The notes beneath the pieces were generated by a model. It did not search any database. It was given only the letters and a program-made list of their open reading frames with translations, and was not told the origin of the DNA. DNA of 64,000 nt from Polytrichum commune (Eukaryota > Streptophyta > Polytrichopsida > Polytrichales > Polytrichaceae), in NCBI GenBank assembly GCA_950295325.1, contig OX485807.1, positions 26,943,666 through 27,007,665 of the forward strand, written 5' to 3'. The translations under genes and the position numbers were made by a program. Below, piece after piece: positions 23,144-35,870 of the stretch (position 1 is its first letter; the number at the start of each line of letters is the position of its first letter).

Positions 23144-24776
23144 GGCACAAATTGCAAAATCAATTGCAAGAAAAGAACCAAAATACACTTCCTTCTCAGT
23201 ACTAAGAAGATTTCTTGCTACTTTTTTAGTCAATGATGTGAAAAGTAACTAGATGTAATATAACAAACATATTAATCATATTTCCGAGTATACCTACACA
23301 TGAAAGAAAGAAAGATAGATAGACATATACAAATGCTAGCTTCCAAAAGAGGCAAGCATAGTTGGAGAGTCTCTTCACCCGAGGATGTAACCACCACTAC
23401 ATGTATGAAAGGGAAACTTCAAAAACACTTAAGCTCATATAAGTGATCTTCATTTACGATACCATGTAAGCATTATTGTACTTTCACTTCCTCTCGTACT
23501 AGATTATGTCAATATATGCTTCCAATCTCACAAAGTGAGTGAATAAATGCTATAGTAGATCCACCCAATACGGCTACTTGTCTAAATTGGACACCTAATA
23601 TATATTTTTCAGTGGTATGTGATTTGGTGTGATTCCAAGAACAACCACTAAAAATGTACGTGTTTAAAAGATATTGGATTGCTTGCTTAGAATATGATAA
23701 CCATGTTGGGGAGACCTATGTGACCATTTAATGAGCACAAGAATCTTCATTTTGGTAATGAATTTTAACAATATTCATATGAGCTCTCAAAATAATCAGG
23801 AAATCTTTATTACAACTTCGATTTGATACTACGCATCTCATACTAATGACATGTCTTGTATCCTAAAAAAAGTGGGCTAGTCGGAAAAATTAACCATTTA
23901 GGGTCCATCTACCTTAACGTTATACTTGCTTGGTGAGGGCTTTTACAATTTGTACGAAACCGACCGTGTGGATAAAATTTGATCGTATATTTAATTTGTT
24001 TTTAACTTAGTGCATCCATAGTTTCTAGTGGTAAGTTGGCCGTGGTTAGAGTATTGAGGGATGAGACCGCTAACTAACTTAGTGTGGATCACGTGTGGAT
24101 AAGTGTATGGAGATAAGTGTGGATAAAAAGCTTGGTTGTGCAGCTTTAGTTGTCACATGGTAGATAGAGCAAGTCCCGTGTGGGATTGTGACGGCTTTAA
24201 AACCTTTAAAGGATGTGGGGTCTCACTCATAATATACACGCCCATAATATACACAATTTATATGGGATTTACCACATTTTATATTTTATGTGTTTAAACC
24301 TTATCATATACATGGTCTTTACGTCAAGGAGAAGAAAAGAAATAAATCCACACTAGACATTGATGACCAAAATACAACATACGTATTTTGCACCTAAGGC
24401 ACCCAAGTTGCGTACTTGAACTTAAAACTTTAATAACATTGAGCTGTTTAACTTATTCAAATAATGCACTTCAAGAATAAGTTGGTTTTAGATAGCCATG
24501 TCACTTTTGACATGATTAGCTAAAACTAAAAGTATGTGGCTGGAATTATATATGGGCCTCTTAGACACTTAGGCATTAAGTTCATCCTCATTGCTACAAT
24601 ATGTTATGGGGGCACATATTCTTATTGAATCGGTTCATAAAATGTGTTATCTTGCAGCTCTGATGAAGGGTTAAGCGTTCCTCATTCGCACCAACATATG
24701 GTTGGCGTTGTAGGCTCTTTCTGAAATGTTGAGAAATTTAAAATCGTAGCTTATTATGCACCTTAAGGGCCAATTC
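21300..24776. other. Gene-free interval with simple repeats
   Basis: No gene, RNA gene or bounded element is supported. It contains C runs at 21748-21762 and 23068-23079, and a (CA)n followed by (TA)n microsatellite at about 23111-23143. Open frames are short and lack recognisable motifs. Confidence 0.5.
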
Positions 24777-25169
24777 ACATGGGGTTCCAAGTCCCAAGTC
24801 CCAATCATGTTAGCCAATCCTGACATGAAGACAAAATTTGAGCCTCGAGAAACCATTAAAATATGGTCTATCTTCATTGAAGATAATTCTTGATTATTTT
24901 AGGTAAAAAAATTGAGACTAATGTCGAGAGTTGGGTCTAGCTTTTTGCTCAACACAAGACTCTGAATACAAGACCCAAGTCCCGTGGCTCACCTCCGGAA
25001 TGTTTTACCATGTAGGCATCCAATGTCATAATTGGGACTTAGGACTTGGGATCCCATGTGAAGTGATAAGTCCCAACTTCCATGCTCTCAACGATTGAGA
25101 TTGCACATATTGACTTCATGTGACTCGGGACTTGGGACTTAGGACCTGGAACCCCATGTGAATCGGCCC
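24777..25169. mobile_element. MITE with long inverted termini
   Basis: A 393-bp element. Its left terminus gggccaattcacatggggtt continues for about 36 bp and is matched almost perfectly by the inverted right terminus. An internal terminus-like block lies near 25049 (gatcccatgtgaagtg). The left flank is TTAA, but the right flank is AAG, so the expected TAA duplication is not intact. The GGGCC termini resemble the Harbinger-type MITEs at 18680 and 58563. Confidence 0.6.
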
Positions 25170-25937
25170 AAGTTGTCTTCAACTTCTATGGTCGCAAAAA
25201 TTTCCACAAAATCTCTTGAGGGTGGGGGGTGTTTTAGAAAAAAAATTAAAATAGTTGGAATGGTGTGACCAAAGATCTAACTAGGATTTAAGCATGAATC
25301 TTGGACAATTCCAAAAACCAAAATGACATACACTACTAGCAAACCTACACAAATCTGATGGTTGGTGTGATTGTTTTGTTTTTGTTTTTGATGTTATTGA
25401 TTTCACAAATGCACTTCCCTTATTATTTTTGGACGAGTAGTTTGTCCTTATATACTTAAATAGTATTTATATGATGTATTTTATTATAAATGTAACTAGA
25501 AGTTTGAAATTTTTAGAGGTAATGGTAAATCATAAATGTAACTTCCACACATTTGTCCGGGTTGACATTGATTGTAGACACCATTGTGGCAAGTTTTCCT
25601 ACCCACTTCTCCTCCCAAGTTTGCATTGTGCGGTTGAAGCTCTTCTTGGTGATTGGTGGGTTGGTGAGTGTAGAGCTATGCATTGCTTAATTTTTTGTGC
25701 AATTGCCTTTCAAGTTGAGGTTTGGGCTAAGTGGATGGCAATTTGATTTGGTTCCAAACTATCATTGCTTCCGTGGTGAAGTATAAAGTTGACACGACTC
25801 CCGAGGATGTAGGTGGATTAGTTTAACCACTCAGTGTAGATTGCGGTGTTGAGACATTGTATGTGGAGACATTTTGTGACCAACTCAAAGTTCTTTTCAA
25901 CTTCACTGATGACCCGCTCTCCCCCTTCAAGTTCCAT

Positions 25938-26918
25938 TCATGAATTCACATTCTCTCTCAATAATGTTAATCCACCTTTGAGCTGGTGCTTAAGATGTAG
26001 CTTCAGAAAACCCACCGAATTCTTGGTGATTTGATTCAAGCCGATATCAATTGGGATTGAGTAGTCCATGGTAAGAAGTAAGTTCATTTTGTGTAGACAA
26101 TCGAGGCATGCACTTCGGACATCTCCTTTGCTTATGTTTTTAAATCCAGCGTCGAAGCGAATAGTGATGTGGAAGCACACGGACAACTTAATGTCTTGTT
26201 TCACCTATTCATGCCTTGGAAGTTGTGAAATGAAAGTAATATCCCATGACTGCATTTGGCCTCTTATGTGGGTATAAACCCTTGGGAATGCTTGGTGGAG
26301 AGTTCGGAATTCTTCAATTTCCGTGATTGGTGTCCCCATGTTGAAGAACCCCTCGCCCAATTGGGCCTCCTTCAAGATTGGTTTGCTTTGTTGAATGACA
26401 ATGGCTTCATGGATGGGATATCCATACCACATTTGTGCAACAATTTCAATGCTAGGGATTGCTACCTTGTGGCGTGTCCGACTTTGTGAGCCCTCCATGT
26501 TGCTTTTGGGGTATGAGGTTGCCGTTCCTTTGTCTCCTCCTACCTTTCTCCTCTTGGTGCTGATGGGTATGGTTTGTGTCTCTTGTTCTTGGGCTTTTGT
26601 GGGAGAGGATAAGGGCTTGTTTTCTGCCAAATGAATTACTCTTATCTCCTTGTTGGCAACTTGAATTGATTTCCGGCTGGACATTCTTGAGAAATGGATA
26701 GTTGTAGCGAGTTCCCTCTTGGGTGTGGTTGCTTCCAATTGCATGTTAATGTCTTCATTTTGGTGTGGGGTTGGGCTAGCAGCGCCAACTTGCTCTTTCT
26801 GCATGTTTGATGTTGTATTGTTGCTAGTTGCTTCAGATTGCTTGGGATTTGCTTCCTTCATATGCCCACTTTGGATTTTAATCTCATAAGTCTTGTCGAT
26901 CATGCCTCTATTGCCCAT
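25938..26918 (-). pseudogene. Unrecognised ORF of about 326 codons with one in-frame TAG
   Basis: From the ATG at 26918 a 237-codon frame runs to a TAG at 26205-26207. The same frame continues open for another 88 codons to 25938. The first part is polar and low-complexity (Gln, Asn, Thr, Lys, with a STKRRKVGGDK basic patch). The later part is more globular (IPSIEIVAQMWYGYPIHEA, ITIRFDAGFKNISKGDVRSA). I do not recognise the family. A flanking C/A-rich coding-like stretch on the same strand (26900-28050) and the gag-like remnant at 31.4-32.3 kb suggest a decayed retroelement ORF, but this is inference. Confidence 0.35.
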
Positions 26919-28050
26919 TTTTGTTGTTGTTGCGGGGTTTGTTTTGGTGGTGGTGGCTACAAATGCAAATTTTCTAATGCGATGTTTGTTGAGGATGGTT
27001 GTGAGGTGGGCTAATGTCGAGGTTGTTGTCCAGGTTGTGGCTTTGAGGGCCTCAATGGAGAATTACCGGTTTGTTGTTGGTTGTGAGACTTCATTAGTGG
27101 GAGTTGATGTTAGGCGGGAGGGGCCTTTGGAGAGGGTTTTTGGTAGTCTAGTGCAGGTTTGCAAGGATGTAAATCGTTCAAAAGGTTATACTGAGCAAAG
27201 AAATCCATAGTGTTTGCGGTGATGGTGAGGCCGGGAGTGGCAAGTGCGCATCTCTATCCCTATCCTTGGTGATTGTTAGGCTTGGTGATGGTGTTTTGGT
27301 TGCTAGGGTTTGTTGGTATTTGTATGTGATTGAGGGTGGTGGTGTGTGGATGGAAGGAGTGGCGATCCGTATTAGTTGGGTGGCAATTTTGGTGCCATGT
27401 AGGTATTAAGCTAGTGTGTGTTGTTGTATTTGCACCGATTTGTTGTTTTTTCCCTGTTGTATTTGGGTTTTGGGGAATCCCTTGTTGTGTTGTGAGGTGG
27501 TTTGCATATGTGGGATGGATAATGGCGTCCTTACAAGGTGTGGGGGATGTTATTTTTGGCATGAATGATGAGGCTGTTGTGGTGGGTTGTGGGGTTGGTT
27601 TTGTTGGTATTAGTTGGCATTTTGCTTCTTTTTGATGTAGTCGTTATGATTTTTTTTCTCAAATGCGGTATTTTTTTGTTGTGTATGGGCTGGTGTTGCT
27701 GATCTTGGTGGTGGTTTGTGTAGGTTGCACTTGTAAGACGAAGGTTTCTTTTTGGGGTTGGACGTGGATTTAGGAAGGTGAATTGCATATGTTCTCAGGT
27801 TAGAGTTAGGTTAAGGAGCGGTTGGGGGCAGTGTACCTTGTACCCAATATGAAGAATATTGTTGAATAGCTTGGGGATCTTCTTTACGGTTTGAGAGGAT
27901 GCATATCGGTTTAGATCTTTGTTGATGGTTGGTGGTGGATGTTTTGTTGAGATTATGGGGTCGGTGCCTGGCGGCAAGGAGATCGGTGGCATGCTTGGTG
28001 GCGCAATTTGATGGAACAACTTTGGAGAAGGTTTAGCGCAATGGTGACAT
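26900..28050. other. Strongly GT-skewed stretch, possible low-complexity ORF remnant
   Basis: The plus strand is unusually rich in G and T and poor in C. Read on the minus strand it gives broken open frames rich in Asn, Thr, His, Pro and Gln (for example TPCKDAIIHPTYANHLTTQQ). It directly precedes the 25938-26918 ORF in minus-strand order. I interpret it as a decayed linker of a retroelement protein. No intact gene. Confidence 0.3.
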
Positions 28051-29470
28051 TAGGTTTAGGAAAAGGAATTCATGTAGATCTAGTTTGAGTGAGTGGGTAT
28101 TGTTGTGTATTGATGGATCACGAACAAATAGTGAGGAATAGCACCAACATGTTATCTAGGATAGCAAGCATATTTGTATGAGTATGTTGAGAAACCCTAT
28201 TATGATGCAGTAAAGCATATTTACACCCACAACGCTGCAAATTTGGAATGAACATGAAAAATGAATGCCATTGAAATTCTTCCGCATAGTAGTCACTTCT
28301 TCTTCTTCTTCTTGCTTCACTGCATGCAATTGGACACTATTGATAGCATGGTTCTTTAATATCACGTGTCATGATGGGTGATCACGTTTCCTCACATCTT
28401 TACCAAAATCACCGAAAGCGCAAGGCTTGCGCCGTGGGAGGGGGAGTGAGGACAAATATTATCTTTGCATGGAGACTTTAACCATCTTGTACGTTATCTT
28501 GTATGGTCAATTCTCGGCCAGATAGTAGTCTACCTTCAACTTTTTATACTAAATAATAACCAACAAACCAAGTTGAGCCACATTACATTGCCACCGATTG
28601 GTCAGACAAAGCCAGTTGAAATCGACCAAGTTGGTTCCAATCCTCTGCAATTTCCACCCCTTCATCCCTTTGGGTAACCACGAGTGCTTATAGATTTTTT
28701 GCATCGTGGATCTATTGTGATTACCACACTAGATAGTCTTATTAGTATCGGCATCTATAACTGATGATATAAGAGAGTTTGCGTTTCCACTTCTACATTC
28801 ACCAGTAATGCCTTATCATGTTAGACACCATGCTTGTCAAAAATGAAGTTGATTTCATGCCACATCAACTTTCTCTCTTGCACAACCAACCACGACTTGA
28901 CACATGGCAATTTCACTCAAGATATTGTATTCGTGAAATCAACTGTTGAGTGAGTGACTGCGTGATCTCAATGCACAAGTATTGTAAGTACGTTTAGGAG
29001 GTGTAATACAGTAACAGGGAATTGGTTTTACTTGCAAAGAGAAACGAATTCTAAGGAGAGTGCAAATCTAATTGAATTTTTTAATGAACATGAAAGTTGT
29101 TATAAATTTTGAAGCGGTAAAGTTGACTGGTACACACAATCAATCTATAGGTTAATCCATAACCACTCATCTAAATGCTAATTTTTGGCTACGACGATTG
29201 TCAGAACTCTTATGAGAGTAAGCAGTTACAAGCCATCACCATATAAACCTTAACTCTCTTGGTCTAAAAAATATAAACCAACAACAAATCTCATCCATAT
29301 TGGCATTACAAGTGCCCTAGTGAGCAATAAAATGGACCTGGTGAACTATGGATGCCTTGGCCTTACTAACTATTGCAAATCATAAGGTAATTCCTCATGA
29401 TTTGTTTGAAGAAATACCATACCTAACATCAGGCATTTTCAAATTTATAATACTAGGTAAACCAAGCAAT
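28050..29470. other. Gene-free interval
   Basis: No gene or bounded element is recognised. A short (CTT)n tract lies near 28296-28312. Confidence 0.45.
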
Positions 29471-29475
29471 GAAAA

Positions 29476-29667
29476 GGGAGCACCGACCACTAGTTACACA
29501 TGAACCAGTTGAGTTATTTGAGAAATAACCGGTTGAAGGTCAAGACTTCAGGAAAAATACTGAACATTCTAGAGGAAAATACCTCAAAGTTATAAAGAAA
29601 AACTAAAAGATGTCAACGTGTAACCAATTGGACTTGGAAACACTAAAATTTTGACTACTAATACTCC
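29476..29667 (+). repeat. ACCGGTTGAG interspersed repeat, copy 1 of 5
   Basis: The first of five copies of a repeat of about 190-240 bp, all in the same orientation, between 29.4 and 36.1 kb. The shared order is ctagttacacatgaacc, gttgag...gagaaataacc, gttgaag.tcaagact.caggaaaa, a tttagaggaa-like block, then ttgga.ttg.aaacacta. No coding capacity and no obvious RNA polymerase III box was identified. Confidence 0.65.
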
Positions 29668-30568
29668 TTCTCTTGTTTTTGGGTTTTGGAGACATAAGGC
29701 CAGAAAGCCAACACCAAATGCACAAAGAACCAAAGTGCCAAACAACCTAAATACGTTGACATTTCTAGTTCCAAGTGACTCTCATTCTATCCCGCCTATA
29801 GAGGACGTCCCTAACCCTCACGTTTGATTGAAACCTTTGAGAAGGGCCTCGGCCAAGTAAGCACTAATCTCAACTAATTTAACCACCCTAACCCCCACGC
29901 CATTGTGTTATACAAAATGAGGTCATCCCAAATATGGTCTTTTACCTTGGATTCACGCTATTGTTCTTGGTTGAACACCCTACTATTACATTCAATCAAA
30001 ATTATCCAAAGTGTAATGCCATGAAGGAGGTGACAAATTTAGATTTTCTTAACAAAGTTCTTAAGAGTCTTTTCCCCCAAGGAGAGTTTGTTTCCGGTTA
30101 AAACTATCCTAGTGGCCCGATTAAACCCCACAAAACTCGCACATGATGAAAGTCACCTACCGCCAATGTAGTCCCAAAACTTATGCTTCACTAATTAATT
30201 CACTAGTGCTAGGGAGGCAAAGAATGCATTGCTTGGAAATGAAAACCAAGGCAATGGAGGCTCTCCATTCACTGACCGTGACCGCGTTATGCCAAATGGA
30301 CCACATAAAAATGGCCTCTTTGCCAGAACGTACATAATCCCAAACATGTGACCAAGAAGTCTGGTAGTACCTTGCCATGTGTTCACTGCCCTGGTTGTGT
30401 CCATGATCATGTTAATGACTTCGTCTCTACCCATCTTTGTGGTATAATTAAGAAAGCAAGAATCCCATGCCCATCTCCAATGGTTTGGATCCCCAGTCAA
30501 GTGTGGCAATTTTGCCCTATAAGAAGGTAAATTCTTCCTTCTTATGGCCCCTACTGGTATGAATAATT

Positions 30569-30620
30569 TCTCCTTTTCTCCCTTTTCTCCCTTTTCTCCC
30601 TTTCTCCCTCTTCTCCCCCT
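30569..30620. repeat. Pyrimidine tandem repeat (tctcccttt)n
   Basis: A run of imperfect tctcccttt units forms a pure pyrimidine tract on the plus strand. The surrounding interval 29670-31400 shows no credible gene. Confidence 0.6.
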
Positions 30621-31421
30621 TTAACTTCTTCTACTTTCTCGTATTGTTCTTCTTCTGCCTCCTCCAATTTGACCTCAACCTCCCCTCCAGACAATGAATC
30701 TTTGGCCAATTTGCCTTCTTCCCTCTTGGCTTCTTTTGTGCTTCCTCTTCATCCATTACTTCATCTTCATTGTCCAATGTGTCCTTCATGCCAAAGAGGT
30801 GATGTAGAGCCTTTTCCCCCCCCTAAATCTTTCTAGGTGACCATGCCATTTGTGCCTCAATACCCTCAGCTTATGAATATGAGATCCTAGGAGGGGGGCC
30901 ACTTACGTACTACTCATGTTGTGTTGTTGCCACCCAAAGGTGAGCGTTTGTGGCCATTGGCTACAAGGAACTTGATTCATGTTGCTGCAAGAGGTGGGCC
31001 ACTAATTGCTGCTCTTGCTAGTGTTCACTGACCATTTGTGGTTGTTGTGTTTTAATTACTTGTTGATGTCTCGGTATTGCATGTGGTTGCAACATTGATC
31101 TTACAATTGGTTGTTATTGGTTTTTGACCTCTTGTGGGTGCTTCAGTGCTGTAGATGATTGTTGTTGGCTGCTTCTTTCGACATGCAATTGTGTCTCAGA
31201 GGCTAGGTGGTGAAGTTCATTATCAAGGGCCCATGATACCCGTTAGTGGGTTTGCTACCACTCGAGGTGCCTTGGTGCATGTTAGGAGGGCCTCCTAGGG
31301 AATCATCTTTCATCTTTTGAGTTGCGGTGGTAGTCACAACTCCAATTGCTTTAGATGTACCTTTGGTTGTTTTGAACAACCCTATTACTGCCCTTGACTT
31401 GCTTGTGGTGTTTTTCCTAGG

Positions 31422-32284
31422 CTACAGATCTTGCCTTGTCCGTTGTTCATATGCTTGTACTCGACGCTCATATGTGTCTTCTCTTGTGTCAAAAACATTT
31501 CTTGTAATTTTTCTACTCCTTATTTTTTGGAATTTATCTTGGTCAATGTCAATCCCCTTCCCTTTGCCTTGTTGGAGTGAGTGAAAGACATAGGGTGGTC
31601 TCCTTTCTCCCCTATATGGTTTTTTTCTAGGTTTCTTTGCATTTTTTTTTACTTTGTGAGCATAGCTATAACATGCTCTACATCTCAAGGGTAGGTTGTC
31701 ATAATCTATCACAATTGTCTGTGGAGGTAGAATACATTCTTATGCTTCTAAGGTAATGCTCATTACTCATCCTTTGCTCACCATAAGATTGATACAAAAC
31801 CTTGGGTCTCTAGCTTTGTCATTCAATGCATATACTCCTATGATTTCCCCTAGGGTTTTAACAATGACATGAGCCTGACCATGGTGTTTGTAGGCCAAGT
31901 TCCTAAAGAAACCCATGTGAGAAATCTAATCCCAACAACCTAGTGCTAGGTTGTTGGGATTATCCGGGTTGAACCTTGGGATCCAACTTTGAAACATGCA
32001 CGTTCCCCACTTCGATTTAAAAGGTGACAACATTAATGCTTTGTGTGATGTGTCAAATCCTACCTCACCAAGAAAAAAAATCCTTCATCTACATTCCTAC
32101 ACACAGTAAAAAAATGTTCTCCAAGCTCTTGATTTAGGGTTTGCAACCATAGATATTTCAAAACTTTAGGAATTGGTTTACGTCCTACAAACTTTGTAAC
32201 CAACAGTTGTTCTTTCAACAATGCAATGCAAGCACATAGCATTTGAGAGTTTGCTTTGAAGGTGACCGCTTCTTTCTGCACCAT
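31422..32284 (-). pseudogene. DUF4283/zf-CCHC_4 gag-like remnant of a retroelement
   Basis: Read on the minus strand, 32284-32060 gives an N-terminal segment (MVQKEAVTFKANSQMLCAC...). Broken frames then carry SWIPRFNPDN and KTLGEIIGVY-like pieces. A 96-codon open segment (31712-31422) begins IDYDNLPLRCRACYSYAHKV. This order resembles the DUF4283 domain followed by the knuckle preceded by Y-[DE]-x-[LI]-P found in plant LINE/gag-like proteins. The knuckle lacks its last Cys (Lys-Asn instead), and stops and frame changes break the region. No reverse transcriptase is seen nearby. A 36-bp perfect hairpin interrupts it at 31927-31962. Confidence 0.5.
31927..31962. repeat. Perfect hairpin, 17-bp arms with 2-bp loop
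   Basis: The left arm taatcccaacaacctag and its exact complement are separated only by TG. It lies within the gag-like remnant, where it adds sequence that does not fit the expected protein. Confidence 0.9.
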
Positions 32285-32751
32285 GAAACCACTAAAATTT
32301 ATCTCTACATTTGATGGGAGGATCTCACCACTTTGACTTTTTGGAAAGGCCGATCCCTGCTCCCAAGATCATTTGGCTAACTATTGTTGTTACTTCTAAT
32401 ACTGCATCAGATGTTCAACATGACGTCGTGGCGCCTCTCCCGAGATCCACCCTCCTTTCTCCTCCATCATCGGATCAAAACACACTCCACCTCCATCACG
32501 AATCTTCGCAACAAACGACTCCATCTTAGCCATCCATCGCCGCTCTTTTGCCCCTTTGATTCAAAATGGTGCCTTCCTTTCGCTTCACCTAATTGATCCA
32601 GACCAATGGCACTGATTTTGAGCTTCCTCTACCCCATCTTGGAAGTGTTCCTGCTTTCTGGGGTCTGGATCTGTCTGTTGCAATGTAATCCGAACTCGTT
32701 TTCAAGGCAAAACCCTAAACTGCACTTCTCCTACTGCACAATCCTGAGCCC

Positions 32752-32984
32752 ATGATCGGGGAGAACCGGCAGTTAGTTACAAATGAACCGGTTGAGTTTG
32801 AGAAATAACCAGTTGAAGTGTAAAGACTTCAGGCAAATTACCGATCATTTTAGAGGAATTTATAGAATATACCCTAATTTAATAAAGCAAAACCGGAGGA
32901 TGTCAACATATAATTGGTTGGACTTGCAAACACTAGGATCTCAACTGATTATGCCCAAAAATCTCCCCAATCACTGTTCTGAGC
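32752..32984 (+). repeat. ACCGGTTGAG interspersed repeat, copy 2 of 5
   Basis: One of the fuller copies. It begins gatcggggagaaccggcag and ends in the cccaaaaatctcccc block. It shares all landmarks with 33103-33343. Confidence 0.7.
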
Positions 32985-33102
32985 TTATCAAATCAGCTGC
33001 ATTTGATGGCTAAAATGGCTCAGATCTAGCCCATTTCCAACAGTGCAGGAGCATTTAAAGCAGAGATCTCGAAAAAGCTTCTGGCCGGGGGCTCAGCCCA
33101 AT

Positions 33103-33343
33103 GATCGGGGAGAACTGGCAGTTAGTTACAAATGAACCGGTTGAGTTTGAGAAATACTGTAACCAGTTGAAGTTCATCAAGACTGCAGGAAAATTACCCA
33201 TCATTTTGGAGGAATTTATAGAATATACCCCAATTTATTAAAGGAAAACCGGAGGTTGTCATCAACATGTGACCGGTTGGACTTGCAAACACTAGGATCT
33301 CAACCGATCATGACCAAAAATCTCCCCGATCTCTGGCTCAGCC
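33103..33343 (+). repeat. ACCGGTTGAG interspersed repeat, copy 3 of 5
   Basis: Closest to copy 2, starting gatcggggagaactggcag about 350 bp after it. It has small insertions (for example in the gagaaatactgtaacc block). Confidence 0.7.
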
Positions 33344-33834
33344 TCTCTCTTCCGACAAGTTAAGCCAGCCATCGGATACTGTATTCTACTGCATGCTGAT
33401 CATCAGATTGATTGGCTCGAGTGCAGCTTTAAATCTGCCTGCGAGGGGAAGTGAAAAGTAAGAATGTCTAACTTAATGCCCCAAAATCTCCCCAGACACT
33501 TCAACCAAGGCGAAGGATCCAGATGCTGTGATGATTGAGGTATTGAATTGCGGCCATAGCTAAAAATGAGATGAAAGGACAAACAACATCTCCCTGGCCC
33601 AGCTAAAAGAATAGCTTCTCCAGCCTAGTGGCTTCATTTTATAAAGAAAAGCAAACGAATGCAATACAGTATTGGTGACTGGCTTTCGTGTATCCGACCA
33701 CGATGGTGGTGAACTGGCACCTGGTTCAAACGAAAATATGCTTTGGTTTCTAATTACCTGGAAAAGCTCAGGGCCGGGGTTTGGCTGAGGAGTTCTAACA
33801 TGAGGAGGTTGTTGAGTTGATTTTGTTACAAATT

Positions 33835-34203
33835 CTAAGGTATGTGGGTGTTATATGGTTCCTTTTTTATGTTCTCCAACCTTTACCAATTAGATTTACA
33901 CAACAAAAATTGTGTTGCATTAGTAGATTCATGCAAAAATTGGGTTGAAAGTCAAATGTCCGTTGATGTAGTTATGGTTATTGGAAATGCATGTTTGATG
34001 ATTTCTCAACTAAATACATAGATCCTCCCAATTGTGTTCACTATTGAATGTAGACTAGTTGTTGATATTGGAAGACGTAGTCCAATCTCTTATAACCATG
34101 TGCCTTTATTTATGACGTTTGCTCTTTGATCCTCACCAAACCACATACCAATCAAATCTAGAGGTCCGATCAAGAAAACGAGCCATTCAAGACCCCACCT
34201 AAG
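33835..34203 (+). repeat. Dispersed MITE-like repeat, copy 2 of 3
   Basis: It parallels 36025-36418 from gtatgtgggtgttat to the accaaaccacatacc and gtccgatcaagaaaa blocks. The distal terminus is degraded. Confidence 0.55.
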
Positions 34204-34749
34204 GTAAGTGCGCCAATGACCGCACGATCAATCTTCAAGTCCTTGTAAGTACAAATTTATAAGCTTAAATTGTTTCAAATTTTGAAGGATTGTTAATTGT
34301 GAAGTGAGGATTCTCTTACAAAAAAATAAAAATGAAAGATATTTTGATTTGTGAAAGCTATTACAAAATGAATCCAAACATACACAGGTGGATCTCAAGA
34401 GCTTAGTGAGCCCTTCATCGCACAGTGTGCGGTACCTGTACATTCACGTTCTCTCCGAAATTCCTTGAACGATCCCGAAGTTCCCGCGAGAGTTCTCAAG
34501 ATTGAAAACTGTGCGGTGGCTGTGCGGTCCATGGGGCGCGTTCGGTCAATGGCGCACTTACCCTACCTTATATGTCGCTCGCTCGCTCATTACATACCCC
34601 GGGCCTGTATCCCCACCAAAGCTACATTTCTACTGCAGTCAACTGCAGTCCTCGTACAGTCAAGGTCATTACTACCTTGCCCATCCTCCTTGGGATGTCT
34701 CGTGATCCATGTTTATTAATCGCCTCAATCATTCAATGTTAGGTCTCCA

Positions 34750-35110
34750 TCTCATTATACTTATTAGGTTTGTAACACTCAATGTATAGAGTAACCACCT
34801 CACTGATTGTAGCCTCGATACTAATCGTAAACCGCATGTGTAGTGTCACCAACACTAAATGTGAACTGAACATAACTTGTCATTTCTTGTAAATGTTTTG
34901 GGGCATTATAGAATTTACGATTTTGCAATTACTATCACTGATGATTTTTCATCCTAATTTCCAATCCTCCATGATGACAACATATGACTACACCCAAATT
35001 TGAATTATCCATTCAGACACTACTTGTAACCTTTCATAAGAAGTGATCTTAGGAAAGTTACCACAATGACATAAACTACCACATGACACACTAGAATTTG
35101 GAGCCTTCAA
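34750..35110 (+). repeat. Dispersed tagtgtca-rich repeat, copy 2 of 3
   Basis: It shares the tactaat...taaac, gtgtcaccaacact, gtcatttcttgta and ataaactaccacatgacac blocks with 20545-21300 and 57735-57965. No gene is seen between 34210 and 35560. Confidence 0.45.
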
Positions 35111-35571
35111 AGCTACACTAATTTGTCTAACTAGTGTGGGTTACCGTTCGGAGTTATGTGTTGCTATAACTTTTTGCCGACGTTAATTATCATATTCTTG
35201 TCAACTAAATTATATCATATTCTTTGGTGTGCACACTACCTACTCATGTTATTTGGGTAAAAATTGATATTATGTAAAAATTGTTATTACAACACATAAC
35301 TCCAATTGCAAAACCCACACTTATTAGACAAAACAATGCGATTCCAGGGTCAATTCCACCCAAAAGAGCACTAACCTCCGAGCTGCATACTATTTCAGGA
35401 CTTTAATGTTGGATGAATGAGATGGAGGTAAGCTCTTATACAATTATAATTCCCTGTCTTCGAGAAGTGGCAGGTAGTCAGGCTTAGCAATGTTGTTATG
35501 GTAACTGAGTGATTCAAGCCCCAGTGATTCGAGCTTACCTTATGTGGAACTGAAGTTGTCCAGCAATGAAC

Positions 35572-35812
35572 TGGGAGAATGGGCTGCTAGTTACAGATCA
35601 ACCGGTTGAGTTTGAGAAATAACTGGTTGAAGTTCAAGACTCCAGGAAAATTACCCATCATTTTAGAGAAGTATACAGAATATGCCTCGAATTAATAAAG
35701 AAAAACCTATAGATGTCGACAAGTGACTGGTTCCACTTGGAAACACAGGAGCTCCACCAATTATGTCCAAAAATCTTCCCAGACACTCTGACTCACTCAC
35801 TCACAATTCTTC
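35572..35812 (+). repeat. ACCGGTTGAG interspersed repeat, copy 4 of 5
   Basis: It has the shared landmarks in order, ending in gtccaaaaatcttcccagac. A (GA)n tract separates it from copy 5. Confidence 0.65.
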
Positions 35813-35870
35813 TTAGTAGATGCTATTACCTTCTTTTTCTTGTGACTTCGAATGAAGAGAGAGAGAGAGA

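Noticed and set aside
30143-30530. Overlapping frames on both strands around 30.2-30.5 kb
   Set aside because: No motif, no codon bias evidence and mutually overlapping. They are most likely chance frames, or at best an unplaced retroelement scrap.
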